From Bacillus sp. MUM 116 (GTDB taxonomy: Bacteria > Bacillota > Bacilli > Bacillales > Cytobacillaceae): a stretch of 64,000 nt of DNA. The notes under the pieces were generated by a model that saw nothing but the letters and a program-made list of their open reading frames with translations, did no database searches and was not told the origin of the DNA. Both the position numbers and the translations under genes were made by a program. The stretch is from contig NZ_MLYR01000086.1 in the NCBI RefSeq assembly GCF_001866655.1, positions 1 to 64,000 on the forward strand, given 5' to 3'. Below, one piece after another: positions 44,295 through 53,322 of the stretch (within the stretch, counting starts at the first letter, position 1; every line of letters starts with the position of its first letter).

Positions 44295-44764
44295 TATAAA
44301 AACTCCTTTCCTATCAAAGTATTTTTCCGATTAATATAAATATTAAAAAAATAATTTAAGAACAATATCAAAGAAAGATGTGAAATTTTGTGAATATTAT
44401 GTTTCCTTCCCCATCCCAACTTTTGATAAATTTAGGGTAATTTTAACTAGTCCGTGGATATGGGATTAAGCGTATCGGGAAACCAATTTTCTTTAAAGTT
44501 CTTGTGAATTTTTGGATACATCTAATCAGCATGGGGAATATAACCATATTTTAAAACATTGAGATTAGATGAAAAGAAAAAAGGTAAAAAAGAAAACCGG
44601 CTTGGCTTCCACAATTTTCTCCTTACCTCTGCCCCTTTTATGATCCTGTTAATCTTTAAAGTTGACTAAAAATCATTTGACTTTACCTGTTGTTTTCATT
44701 TTATAATGAATTAAATTTACTAAAATAGCATTCGGTATGACAGAGAAGGATTGAAGGTGAAAAA
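44295..44764. other. Divergent intergenic region
   Basis: 470 bases between the ABC operon and the tautomerase gene. It has a possible IclR-type motif (44378-44397). No gene or hairpin terminator is convincing here. Confidence 0.5.
44378..44397. promoter_or_regulatory. Weak candidate IclR operator
   Basis: GATGTGAAATTTTGTGAATA; on the minus strand ATTCACAAAATTTCAC resembles the motif at 48387. It is the weakest of the four sites. Confidence 0.3.
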
Positions 44765-44950
44765 ATGCCAGTTGTTCAAATTACACTAGTAAAGGGCCGT
44801 GAAAGTGAAATGATTGAAACCTGTATCAAAAATGTTGCCCTGACAGTTTCAGAGAGCCTGAATGCCCCTATCGATTCGGTTCGAGTAATAGTAAATGAAG
44901 TTCCTGCAAACTATTTTGCAGTCGGCACCAAGCTAAAAAGTGAGAAGTAA
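44765..44950 (+). CDS. 4-oxalocrotonate tautomerase family protein
   Basis: 61 residues, the usual size. The catalytic Pro follows the start Met (MPVVQITLVKGR), and Arg12 is in the expected region. It isomerises 2-hydroxymuconate to 4-oxalocrotonate, the step between aminomuconate deamination and the decarboxylase. It is encoded apart from the main operon, upstream of the hydroxylase cluster and convergent to it. Ribosome site GAAGGTGA. Confidence 0.9.
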   Translation: MPVVQITLVKGRESEMIETCIKNVALTVSESLNAPIDSVRVIVNEVPANYFAVGTKLKSEK

Positions 44951-44989
44951 ACTCCTTTTTTTCTCCAATGACCTTTAAACCAACCTTGA

Positions 44990-45045
44990 AATGCTAAAAA
45001 GGCACAGCTTAGCTTATATTTTCGCTAGCTGTGCCTTTTAGCATT
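44990..45045. terminator. Bidirectional terminator
   Basis: A stem of about 19 bp (AATGCTAAAAAGGCACAGCT with AGCTGTGCCTTTTAGCATT) between the convergent tautomerase and FMN adenylyltransferase genes. Confidence 0.9.
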
Positions 45046-45094
45046 CAAATTTCCAATTGCCTGCTTTTCCCCATGCAAAGGATGAACTCTCCCC

Positions 45095-45622
45095 TTACGT
45101 CCATCCAAGAAGCGGGACCGCCTGCTCCTGTTTTCCCTGTAAAATAAGTTCTCTAATTCTAGTAGAAGATATCCTTTCCCCATCTGTGCTGCAAATTGGG
45201 TTGATAGGTTGGACCGGGAAATGTTCTTTTAATAATTGAACATCTCCCGCACGTTTATGGCCGAATCGAAAATCATCCCCAACGAAAATTTTTACAGGGT
45301 TCAGTAACGATAACTCTTCAAGAAAATCATCGGCTGTCCGCTGAAGGTATTTTTCATTAAACTGTGCAAGCACGGTATGCTCTACCCCTAAACTTTTTAT
45401 TAGTTGCATCTTTTTCTCCGGGTGAGTCAATACTTTCGCACCTTGAAAATAAGAACGCGGGGGCGGATAAAATGTATAAACGACACTTGGCAACCCTTCC
45501 ACTTGGCTGGCTTTTACCATCTCCCGGAGGACGGACTGATGGCCGCGATGTACTCCATCGAATGCACCTATCGCAATGACCGAGCCATTTAACTTTAGCC
45601 CTTCAGTCTGATGGATTTTCAT
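45095..45622 (-). CDS. Stand-alone FMN adenylyltransferase (FAD synthetase, RibF N-domain)
   Basis: 175 residues, only the nucleotidyltransferase half of RibF. Motifs are AIGAFDGVHRGHQ near residue 18 and ISSTRIRELI near 155. The riboflavin kinase domain is absent. It sits 38 bases behind the anthranilate oxygenase gene. In Geobacillus thermodenitrificans an FAD-synthesising RibF-like protein works with the anthranilate hydroxylase; here the single-domain form would turn FMN into FAD for it. Confidence 0.88.
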   Translation of the reverse strand: MKIHQTEGLKLNGSVIAIGAFDGVHRGHQSVLREMVKASQVEGLPSVVYTFYPPPRSYFQGAKVLTHPEKKMQLIKSLGVEHTVLAQFNEKYLQRTADDFLEELSLLNPVKIFVGDDFRFGHKRAGDVQLLKEHFPVQPINPICSTDGERISSTRIRELILQGKQEQAVPLLGWT

Positions 45623-45660
45623 TCAAAAACCTCCTCACGCTCGAATGATTATAGTGTCAC

Positions 45661-47157
45661 TTACACATTTTGCATTTTCGCCTTATATTCCTCCGACAAA
45701 AGCAGAGATTCTTCCAATGCCCGTTCCACACGCGGATAGGAAGGATTGTTTCTCTTATGGACATTGTAGAACATTCCCGCTTTACGTACTGGGTCACCGG
45801 AATAATAACGCTCATATTGCAGCAGTCTTTGACCAAATGCCTCTCCGCATAAATCCCAGGCTAACTTGAATAAACGGACTCGTTTTTCCGAAGAAACACC
45901 CTGACGGCCGACATAATATTTCTCCATGTCTAGAGCTAGTTCCGGATTTACAAAGTCTGCACCAGTTGGTGACATTAAGAGGCCGCCTGCACCAATTGTC
46001 TGTAATACTTCAATGGCCTTAGGGTACATTTTTGGAAGCAATCCTCTGATGGTTTCAAACGGCACAATGTTTGGCAATGCTTCTCCTTGGTCTGTAATCG
46101 TATATTCATACTCAGCAATTAGCGCCAACGCCCTGATGGTCTCAACGCCTTGAATCAGCTCGGATAATTGATTTTGAACATTTAAAAATCCGTCTACACC
46201 AATCGCATCAGCTACAGAACATGCCACATCCGTTACAAATGAAAGCTTGCATAATCCTCTCACGGCAGACTGATGGGCAGGCTGAAGGTTTGCACCCGTT
46301 TTAGGATAGAGTAAATTTCCTGCCTCTACATTTTGGTTAATAAATACCCGTTCCCATGGTACGAGAACATCATGAAATACTAAAATGGCATCCATTTCTT
46401 CAAATCGTGACGCCAATGGATGATCCCAAGTCGACCGTTTCCCATCCTGAGTTTCCTCTCGGCAATAGATCCTAAGTCCTGGAGTATCAAGTGGAAGGGC
46501 AAATGAGATGGCATATTTATCATCTCCTGGCTTAAAGCCTGGATAAGAGTAAACAATTACCTCATCTGTAATAGGTGAAAGTGTTGCTAACATTTTAGCA
46601 CCGCGTACAATTAATCCATCTTCCGTCTCTTTTACGACACCCAGGTGAGTAAACTCATCATTTTGCTCAAATGAAGCCTTGCTGCGATCATTCTGAGGAT
46701 TTACGATGGCATGAGTAAGAAATAAATCATGATCCCTTATATATCGGTAATAGTTAACAATGTTATCGCCATATTGTTCACCATACTGCCGGAAAAACCA
46801 ATCGTTTGTTGCCATCGATGTCACGACAATATTTAAAAAATCTGGTGTTCTTCCCATCAATCCAAAAGTAGCCTCAGCCCATACTTCAAAAAGCTGTCTG
46901 CGTGCCTTAAGATCATCACCATTTCTTGGAATGAGGAAACCGTTATTCACACGTTCACCAGTCTCCTCACAAATATGTGTGATTTTATCTTGATATTCAG
47001 GGTCATGCTGCATATCGTACAACTTGGCAATCTCCTGGATTGGCTGTTTGAATACTGGATGGTTGACCAAATCTGTGACCCTTTCACCACGAAGCCATAC
47101 CTCCGGAGTGCGAGATTCCAATGCTTTAATATATTGTTCTCCTGTTCTAATACCCAT
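45661..47157 (-). CDS. FADH2-dependent anthranilate 3-monooxygenase (HpaB family)
   Basis: 498 residues of the 4-hydroxyphenylacetate 3-monooxygenase oxygenase family (MGIRTGEQYIKAL start; RGAKMLATLSPITDEVIVYS; LVPWERVFIN). I start at the ATG at 47157 because GGAGGG is nine bases upstream. The family hydroxylates phenols and anilines with free FADH2. The cluster context (FAD synthetase, flavin reductase, 3-hydroxyanthranilate genes) matches the Geobacillus anthranilate hydroxylase, so I infer anthranilate to 3-hydroxyanthranilate. 4-hydroxyphenylacetate is the alternative, but no homoprotocatechuate genes are here. Confidence 0.88.
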   Translation of the reverse strand: MGIRTGEQYIKALESRTPEVWLRGERVTDLVNHPVFKQPIQEIAKLYDMQHDPEYQDKITHICEETGERVNNGFLIPRNGDDLKARRQLFEVWAEATFGLMGRTPDFLNIVVTSMATNDWFFRQYGEQYGDNIVNYYRYIRDHDLFLTHAIVNPQNDRSKASFEQNDEFTHLGVVKETEDGLIVRGAKMLATLSPITDEVIVYSYPGFKPGDDKYAISFALPLDTPGLRIYCREETQDGKRSTWDHPLASRFEEMDAILVFHDVLVPWERVFINQNVEAGNLLYPKTGANLQPAHQSAVRGLCKLSFVTDVACSVADAIGVDGFLNVQNQLSELIQGVETIRALALIAEYEYTITDQGEALPNIVPFETIRGLLPKMYPKAIEVLQTIGAGGLLMSPTGADFVNPELALDMEKYYVGRQGVSSEKRVRLFKLAWDLCGEAFGQRLLQYERYYSGDPVRKAGMFYNVHKRNNPSYPRVERALEESLLLSEEYKAKMQNV

Positions 47158-47369
47158 TCTTAATTCCCTCCAAATTTTATAAGTTTCAGCTATAAATTGA
47201 CAGATTGGCCTGCTCCCTCTATTACAGGGGAAACAGCACATTCATAACGATTAAAATAAATGGCAACGTTTACAAAACTGCCATTTATTAATCTTTCAAT
47301 CCACCAATCTCTATCACTTGTTTATCACTATACAAAAAAGTTCAATACACTTCGATTGAGTGATTTAAA

Positions 47370-47389
47370 ATAGTGAAACATTATGAAAA
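47370..47389. promoter_or_regulatory. Candidate IclR operator upstream of the oxygenase gene
   Basis: ATAGTGAAACATTATGAAAA; the minus strand reads TTTTCATAATGTTTCACTAT. It nearly matches the site before the flavin reductase (48387) and shares TTTCATAATGT with 36587. Confidence 0.55.
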
Positions 47390-47431
47390 TTCGGGGAATT
47401 TTTTTTACTCGTTAAAACTTTTAAAGGAATT

Positions 47432-48208
47432 TCATCCTTTGATATATTTCCTATTATCCCTTTTCAACTCAATATAGCCTAACTCGCGGGAAATGGCTTT
47501 AGCAGTATGAACAACGCTTTGAATAATGTGGGCGCGATGAAGCCCCTTCATATAGCTTATTGGACCCACTAAATTAACGGAAGCAATTGTTTCCCCCGAA
47601 TAGGAAAAAATGGGAGCAGCTATGGCATAGGTGCTCGTATCATTTTCATTATCGCTTATGGCATAACCTTGTTCTCGAATAGATTTCAAATCCGTTTCAA
47701 GCATCTTGACATCCGTAATGGTATTCAGACCTTGTCTTGTTAATCCTTTTTCGATTGTCTTTTGAAGGTAAGATTTATTGTATGCAAGCAATGTTTTTCC
47801 TGCACTAGTACAATAGGCGGGATTTCTTGCCCCGAGATAAGTTGGAACTGAATCTAAATCTTTTGAAGAAAGTCTTAAAACATGGATTACATCACCCTGA
47901 TCAAACATGGAGACGTGTGCTGTCCCTTTAAATCTTTCTATTAATTCCTTCACTAAAGGCATCGCTTTATCATAAAAATCCTGCTGAAACATCACCTGAT
48001 TATTCCATTCAAAAATTTTCCAACCAAGTCTATACTTTTTGTCTTCATCTCTCATTAAAACCCCCTCCTTGCAAAGGGTTTTGATAAGGTGATGTGTAGT
48101 ACTTATGCTTAATCCCAGCTTTTCTGCAATCTCCGCATTTCCCAACACAGGATCGTCTTGAGTAAAACAACTTAAAATTTGGCATGCCCTGCTTACTGAA
48201 TTAATCAA
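47432..48208 (-). CDS. IclR family regulator, copy 2
   Basis: 258 residues from a TTG start with GGGAGAG. Same layout as copy 1: winged helix (NAEIAEKLGLSISTTHHLIKTL) and effector domain (YLGARNPAYCTSAGKTLLAY). The two share most positions across the whole length. It lies between the divergent oxygenase and flavin reductase genes' control regions, so it probably regulates these. Confidence 0.92.
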   Translation of the reverse strand: MINSVSRACQILSCFTQDDPVLGNAEIAEKLGLSISTTHHLIKTLCKEGVLMRDEDKKYRLGWKIFEWNNQVMFQQDFYDKAMPLVKELIERFKGTAHVSMFDQGDVIHVLRLSSKDLDSVPTYLGARNPAYCTSAGKTLLAYNKSYLQKTIEKGLTRQGLNTITDVKMLETDLKSIREQGYAISDNENDTSTYAIAAPIFSYSGETIASVNLVGPISYMKGLHRAHIIQSVVHTAKAISRELGYIELKRDNRKYIKG

Positions 48209-48386
48209 AATGACTCACTCTCCCATTTTAATTTAAACCTTCTTTCAAATAAAAATAAATAAGTGAAAATCAAATCCATATCTCGGAAAATTCAAAATAC
48301 ACGCATAATATTAATATAAAATAGGTTAACTTCTATTAGCAACTTATAAATTGCTTTTCACTACCGCATAAAACGTTCATAAAAGA

Positions 48387-48406
48387 ATTTCATTACATTT
48401 CACTAT
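48387..48406. promoter_or_regulatory. Candidate IclR operator upstream of the flavin reductase gene
   Basis: ATTTCATTACATTTCACTAT, close to the oxygenase site read on the other strand; 91 bases upstream of the start codon. Confidence 0.55.
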
Positions 48407-48497
48407 GTTAAACGTAAGGATCTATACTTCATAATATTCAGATTATAATAATATAAAGTCAAAATGGAATTCACTTATTTTTAAAGGAGAAAGAGAT

Positions 48498-49010
48498 ATG
48501 CAAAAAGAAACGAATCAGGATTTATTCAAACAAATTATGGGAGACTACCCGACCGGTGTAACAATCGTTACCACAACAAAGGAGGATGGAACACCAGTGG
48601 GGCTGACAGTCAATTCATTTGCTTCTGTATCGCTCGAGCCACTAATGGTTCTTTGGTCTATTGATCACAGATCGTCCTTACTTAAGGATTTTAAAGAAGG
48701 CGGGAAATTTGCTGTTCATGTATTAGCAGAAGAACAGGTTGAACTTTGTAAAACGTTTGCGACGAAACATGATGACCGTTTCAGTACTTGTGATTGGAAG
48801 CTATCGAGCAATGGATTGCCTATTATTGATGGAGCTCTTGGAGTATTTGAATGTAAAACATTTAAAGACATTGAAGCGGGAGATCATACAGTATTCATTG
48901 GGGAAGTGACAGATCTTCAGATCAATAAAGGGAAAGATCCAATGCTGTATCACCGTAGAAATTTTGGCCCTATTCCTAAAGAGTTTTATCAACCAAAGCA
49001 AACTGTGTAG
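48498..49010 (+). CDS. Flavin reductase (HpaC type), copy 2
   Basis: 170 residues, same fold and motifs as copy 1 (DYPTGVTIVTT, SFASVSLEPLMVLWS, DHTVFIGEV). Most residues are identical to copy 1, so a recent duplication is likely. It should supply FADH2 to the HpaB-like oxygenase encoded nearby. Start with AAAGGAG; a strong terminator follows. Confidence 0.93.
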   Translation: MQKETNQDLFKQIMGDYPTGVTIVTTTKEDGTPVGLTVNSFASVSLEPLMVLWSIDHRSSLLKDFKEGGKFAVHVLAEEQVELCKTFATKHDDRFSTCDWKLSSNGLPIIDGALGVFECKTFKDIEAGDHTVFIGEVTDLQINKGKDPMLYHRRNFGPIPKEFYQPKQTV

Positions 49011-49018
49011 ATTGAAGT

Positions 49019-49046
49019 AAAAAACTGCTCCTAGGAGCAGTTTTTT
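49019..49046 (+). terminator. Terminator of flavin reductase copy 2
   Basis: Stem AACTGCTCC/GGAGCAGTT followed by TTTT, a few bases after the stop codon. Confidence 0.9.
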
Positions 49047-49226
49047 CATAAGACTGTTTTCGCCCATTAGTCCAAATCTATTCGTGCAATCTCCCCTGCG
49101 TGCTCTTGAAGCACGGGAATATACATCCCTATAATAATTTGTTTCGCGAATCGAAAAACACACCCCCAAAACTGCCTGCGATTGTTGTATAATGTTCGTT
49201 AAAGTGAAAAGGAAAGAAGTGGTATT

Positions 49227-50183
49227 ATGCCTAATGCGCAAAAATATATAATTTACTTGCTTTTAGTTTTTGTTATGGCCGCTTGGGGGTTTAATGTCAT
49301 CGCAACAAAGATCATTGTCACAACCTTTCCTACATTGACCATTACTTCCCTAAGAGTTTTCACCGCTGCTATTAGCGTCTTTCTAATCCTTTCTTTTTTT
49401 AAAATGCTCAGACTACCGAACAAAAAGGAGTTACGTTATATTCTTGCCGCCGGCTTTTTTAATGTCGTATGCCACCATTTCTTTTTATCGATGGGACTTG
49501 TGAAAACCACGGCTTCTAACGGAGGGCTTATTTTAGGACTTGGACCGCTGCTATCAACCATTGTTGCATTTCTGTTTTTAAAAAATAGGGTGACGGTTCC
49601 TAAGGTTTTGGGCATCGTTTTGGGCTTTTCGGGTGTTGCCTTTATCGTGGTATCAGGAAACGGCGGCTTGTCCCTAAATGGGATTTCAAATGGAGATTTG
49701 TTCGTCTTTTTATCGATTTTAACCCAATCGTATAGTTTCGTTCTGATCAAAAAAATCTCCGATACCTTGGATCCACGCCTAATGACGGGGTATATGCTTT
49801 TAGTTGGCTCCATTGTCTTATTTTTCATCAGTTTATTTGCGGAACCCGGCGGCTTAAGGGAAATTTCACACGGTTCCTTGGGGGTGTGGATGATCTTCCT
49901 TGCTTCAGCTGTAATTGCCACCGCGATTGGACATATGATATACAACAGCGCGATTGGAAAAGTGGGCGTGACGGAATCGGCTATTTTTATCAATTTGAAT
50001 CCCTTCTTCTCCCTGGTCGGTGCCGTGCTGTTCCTTGGTGAAAAAATATCAGCCCCACAAATCTTCGGTTTTCTCTTTATCTTATTCGGGGTTTTATTTG
50101 GGTCAGGGGCTCTGGAAGAATTCCGTCACCAGTCCAGGCAGAAGAAGAAAACATTTTATAGTGGCAATGTGAAAAATCTTTAA
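49227..50183 (+). CDS. DMT superfamily (EamA) transporter
   Basis: 318 residues with ten membrane segments in two EamA halves (FVMAAWGFNVIATKIIV at the start; second half SIVLFFISLF). Family exports or imports metabolites, often amino acids. It is not clearly part of an operon. Substrate unknown. Confidence 0.88.
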   Translation: MPNAQKYIIYLLLVFVMAAWGFNVIATKIIVTTFPTLTITSLRVFTAAISVFLILSFFKMLRLPNKKELRYILAAGFFNVVCHHFFLSMGLVKTTASNGGLILGLGPLLSTIVAFLFLKNRVTVPKVLGIVLGFSGVAFIVVSGNGGLSLNGISNGDLFVFLSILTQSYSFVLIKKISDTLDPRLMTGYMLLVGSIVLFFISLFAEPGGLREISHGSLGVWMIFLASAVIATAIGHMIYNSAIGKVGVTESAIFINLNPFFSLVGAVLFLGEKISAPQIFGFLFILFGVLFGSGALEEFRHQSRQKKKTFYSGNVKNL

Positions 50184-50239
50184 TTCCTGAGTAAGATAAA
50201 AAAATAACAAACTTTTGACCGGCTCTTACAATAGACAAT

Positions 50240-50259
50240 CCAATCAAACGTTTGATTGG
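50240..50259. promoter_or_regulatory. Perfect 20-bp palindrome (TetR-operator-like)
   Basis: CCAATCAAACGTTTGATTGG is fully palindromic. It resembles TetR-family operators and the two related palindromes at 13975 and 14152. It lies between convergent genes. Confidence 0.5.
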
Positions 50260-50282
50260 CTAATCTAAAATATGGTAAAAAA

Positions 50283-50347
50283 AAATAGCACATTATTTCA
50301 GATTTAATACAGGATTTATGTAAAATCCTTGATCTGAAATAATGTGC
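50283..50347 (-). terminator. Long hairpin terminator
   Basis: Outer stem GCACATTATTTCAGAT/ATCTGAAATAATGTGC with an inner stem AGGATTT/AAATCCT. T8 follows on the minus strand, ending the DUF3291 gene; it could also serve the DMT gene. Confidence 0.85.
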
Positions 50348-50373
50348 CCATATACAAAGAGAACAGCCCACTG

Positions 50374-50841
50374 CTATTTAAACGAGAACGTCTCCCCTGA
50401 TTCATCAAATGCATGCTTATAGTCAAACGCGTAAGGAGTTGAGCCATGCTGAATAAAATAGTTGTATCTCTTGAAAGCCTCCTCCCAGGATACATCCATC
50501 ACCGCCTCCGTCCACCACACCACATATGTAGGCTGTTTCTCTTGATGAGGTTCAATCCACTTGTTCCTGTCTTGCAGGGCTTGCTTATGTCGGCCTGAAT
50601 AAGTAAAGCTATATAAAGATTGAAGACTATTCCATACCGTTAAAGTAAGAATAGGCGCCCCCTCCCCTTTGATAGCTTCTTCAGGGAATGGCACTCCATA
50701 GGGTGAAAACTCCTCTATAAGCTGCCCTGATAAAGATGCCTGTCGCATGATTTTATATCCCACTTCAAAAAACTCCTGAGAGGCAGGATGTTCATACGGA
50801 TGCTTTAGCCTGCCAACCGTATAGATCGCAACAAAAGCCAT
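50374..50841 (-). CDS. DUF3291 family protein
   Basis: 155 residues, heme-degrading-monooxygenase-like ferredoxin fold of the DUF3291 family (VAIYTVGRLKHPYEHP; LTVWNSLQSLYSFTYSGRH; PTYVVWWTEAV). Function unknown in the family. Single gene with GGGGAG. Confidence 0.8.
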   Translation of the reverse strand: MAFVAIYTVGRLKHPYEHPASQEFFEVGYKIMRQASLSGQLIEEFSPYGVPFPEEAIKGEGAPILTLTVWNSLQSLYSFTYSGRHKQALQDRNKWIEPHQEKQPTYVVWWTEAVMDVSWEEAFKRYNYFIQHGSTPYAFDYKHAFDESGETFSFK

Positions 50842-51072
50842 AATATCTCCCCCTTTTCCATGTTTTACCTACATATATTCAAGAAGGACCAGACTAATTC
50901 CTTTTGAATAAAATTGCTACTTGATTAAAACTGAATATAGTATAATTCCCGCTAGAATCTGCTCCAGCTTTTATAACAAGAGAAGGACATATTAAAGAAT
51001 TAAGTCATAATTAGACAGGGATGATAAATCAATAATGATTAGGAAACTGTTATAGATTGTTGAATGAATACC

Positions 51073-52242
51073 TTATCTAGAAAGTTGTTGTGTAGGGGTA
51101 AACATGTAGATTCTTAGAAAAATAGTTACCAAACTTAGTATCAATGATAGTATTCCCACCAATACGACGTATTGTGTACCCATTTCTGATATAAATAACC
51201 CGCCAACAGCTGCACCAAATGTTGTTCCTACGTTACAGGATGATATAAATAATCCATTGGCAAAATCAGGCGCTTCGGGAGCTGAAGACGCAATCCAATA
51301 TTGGTTAATATTACCTCCAACTCCACCTAAGATTCCCCAAATTAAAGTAATGAACGCCATAGGTAGGGTAAACTGTCCAAATAAGAATAATAGGATATAA
51401 ACCATCCCTAATACAAAAGGAAAGGATGCGACAAATTGCGCCGCATTTTTAGTTAATAATTTCCCTGCTACAATATTTCCAATAATATTGGCTCCACCAT
51501 AAACGAATAAAATTAAGCTAATTGTGTTCGTAGACATATTCGTAACAGTTTTCAGATACTCAGCAAGATAACTATAAACCCCAAATACGGCTGAATTTAA
51601 TAAAATGACAGTCACAATGGAAAGCCATGTAAGTGATTTTTTTAATACAGATAATTGTGCTCCGTAAGAAAGTCTTTCTTTAACAGGCATAGATGGTACA
51701 AATAGTAATGTAGCAATGAATGCCATAGTATTTACAATAACAAAGAATACCATCGCCAATTGTAAAGAAGTTGCACTAGCAATAAAACTTGCGATTGGTA
51801 CACCGACTACCATACCGGCAGATACTCCTATAAACACTTTAGAGACAGCTTTTGGAGCTTCTTCTTTACTTACTGAGGCAGCAGCTACTGTAAAAGCCAA
51901 TGAACAATAAATTGGATGAAAAAAGGCTGGAATTACACGGGCAACTAATGCAATGGTAAAGTTAGATGTAAATATGGAGACAAAGTTCCCCAAAACGAAA
52001 ACACCTAGTACAAGTAACATGACCTTCTTGCGATTTATCCCTGAAAACAATAAAGGCATCGTTGGACCAGATACTGCAACAACAAGGGCAAAAAAACTTA
52101 CCAGCCATCCTGCTTTTGATACACTGACATGAAAGTGTTCACCAATGGAAGGCAGTATCCCAATAACCCCCATTTCGGTATTCAAGATGCCGAAGACTCC
52201 TAAGGTTAAAATAAATATAAGCAAATTATTTCCTTTAGCCAT
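51073..52242 (-). CDS. MFS transporter (AraJ/YdhP-type)
   Basis: 389 residues with twelve membrane segments. The N-terminal FGILNTEMGVIGILPSIGEHF motif is typical of DHA1-type drug or sugar efflux proteins. GGAGG upstream. It is 320 bases downstream of the SDR gene and is separated from it by a dispersed repeat. Confidence 0.9.
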   Translation of the reverse strand: MAKGNNLLIFILTLGVFGILNTEMGVIGILPSIGEHFHVSVSKAGWLVSFFALVVAVSGPTMPLLFSGINRKKVMLLVLGVFVLGNFVSIFTSNFTIALVARVIPAFFHPIYCSLAFTVAAASVSKEEAPKAVSKVFIGVSAGMVVGVPIASFIASATSLQLAMVFFVIVNTMAFIATLLFVPSMPVKERLSYGAQLSVLKKSLTWLSIVTVILLNSAVFGVYSYLAEYLKTVTNMSTNTISLILFVYGGANIIGNIVAGKLLTKNAAQFVASFPFVLGMVYILLFLFGQFTLPMAFITLIWGILGGVGGNINQYWIASSAPEAPDFANGLFISSCNVGTTFGAAVGGLFISEMGTQYVVLVGILSLILSLVTIFLRIYMFTPTQQLSR

Positions 52243-52356
52243 ACCCTGCCTCCTTAAAATGATCTTTACACCGAGTCGAGATTACTAACTGATTTAACTC
52301 ATAATTGCTTGAAGCATAATATCAATGAATGGGGATTATCACGAAACCGACATTAG

Positions 52357-52497
52357 TAAGAAAAGCGCAAGGCGCCCGCCTATCGGCGACAAGCACAAGC
52401 CGGCCGAAAGGTTGCTTTTTAACCTTTTGGACGGATTGACTTGTGACCTAGAGCCGATGGCGCCTAGAGCTAGACCATTCTCGAAGTCGAAAATTTT
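52357..52497. repeat. Dispersed repeat C, copy 2
   Basis: Matches repeat C at 14938-15085: begins AGAAAAGCGCAAGGCGCC, ends ATTCTCGAAGTCGAAAAT, with inner inverted AAGGTTGC...AACCTTTTGG. Non-coding. Confidence 0.75.
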
Positions 52498-52575
52498 CTT
52501 TCTTATTCCTTAAAAAAATTGCCTCCAACAAGCCAGGAGGTAACTTTTTAATCCTTGCGTTAATGGCAACTTCCA

Positions 52576-53322
52576 TTAGATAACTTGTTTTGTTGGACGA
52601 ATCAAGATTTCGCTTACCGCAACAGTTTCAGGCGTGCTAATCGCATAAGCTACTGCATCTGCGATATCGCTTGGTTTCAAAGAAAAACCCTCTCCTGAAT
52701 CCATAAGATTTTTTACCCATTCTCGATCTTCAGGAGTATTAATGGTTGTATAAAGTTCAGTACTGACAGCACCTGGTGAAACAATAGTTGAACGAATATT
52801 ATTTTCTCTTTCTTCCTGGCGCAATCCCTCCATAATCGCTCTAACTGCAAACTTAGTCCCACAGTATACAGCAGACCCTGGATAAACAACATGTCCAGCT
52901 ACGGAATCAGTTGAAATAATGTGACCGGACTGTTGTTGCTTCATAATAGGCAATACAGCGGCAATTCCATTTAAAACACCCATAATGTTAATATCTAACA
53001 TTTGACGCCATTCATCAAAGCGAGTATCTGAAAGTGGCGCAGTTGGCATCACTCCAGCGTTGTTGTAGAGCACATCTACCCGACCATATTTTTCAATCGC
53101 CAAATCTACAACTGCTTGAACTTCCGCTTTATTCGATACGTCGGCAACCGCGTATGAGATTTCAGTGTTTGGTAATGATTCAACAAGAGATTTTAAGCGA
53201 TCCTCTCGACGAGCAGCAATCACTAATTTTGCTCCTTCTTGTGCAAGTTTCTTGGTAGTTGCTTCACCAATCCCACTTGATGCACCCATAATAATGACAA
53301 CTTTATCTTGAATATTAGACAT
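52576..53322 (-). CDS. Short-chain dehydrogenase/reductase (SDR), second copy
   Basis: 248 residues. MGASSGIG cofactor motif, NNAG, and catalytic YCGTK (Tyr-x3-Lys). It is a paralogue of the SDR at 15553-16293 over the whole length. A TetR C-terminal remnant lies upstream, so a regulator was probably lost. Substrate unknown. Confidence 0.9.
   Translation of the reverse strand: MSNIQDKVVIIMGASSGIGEATTKKLAQEGAKLVIAARREDRLKSLVESLPNTEISYAVADVSNKAEVQAVVDLAIEKYGRVDVLYNNAGVMPTAPLSDTRFDEWRQMLDINIMGVLNGIAAVLPIMKQQQSGHIISTDSVAGHVVYPGSAVYCGTKFAVRAIMEGLRQEERENNIRSTIVSPGAVSTELYTTINTPEDREWVKNLMDSGEGFSLKPSDIADAVAYAISTPETVAVSEILIRPTKQVI

Noticed and set aside
49064..49200. Minus-strand peptide RFAKQIIIGMYIPVLQEHAG as a gene remnant
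   Set aside because: Reads like protein for about 28 codons, but there is no start and I recognise no family; not enough to call.
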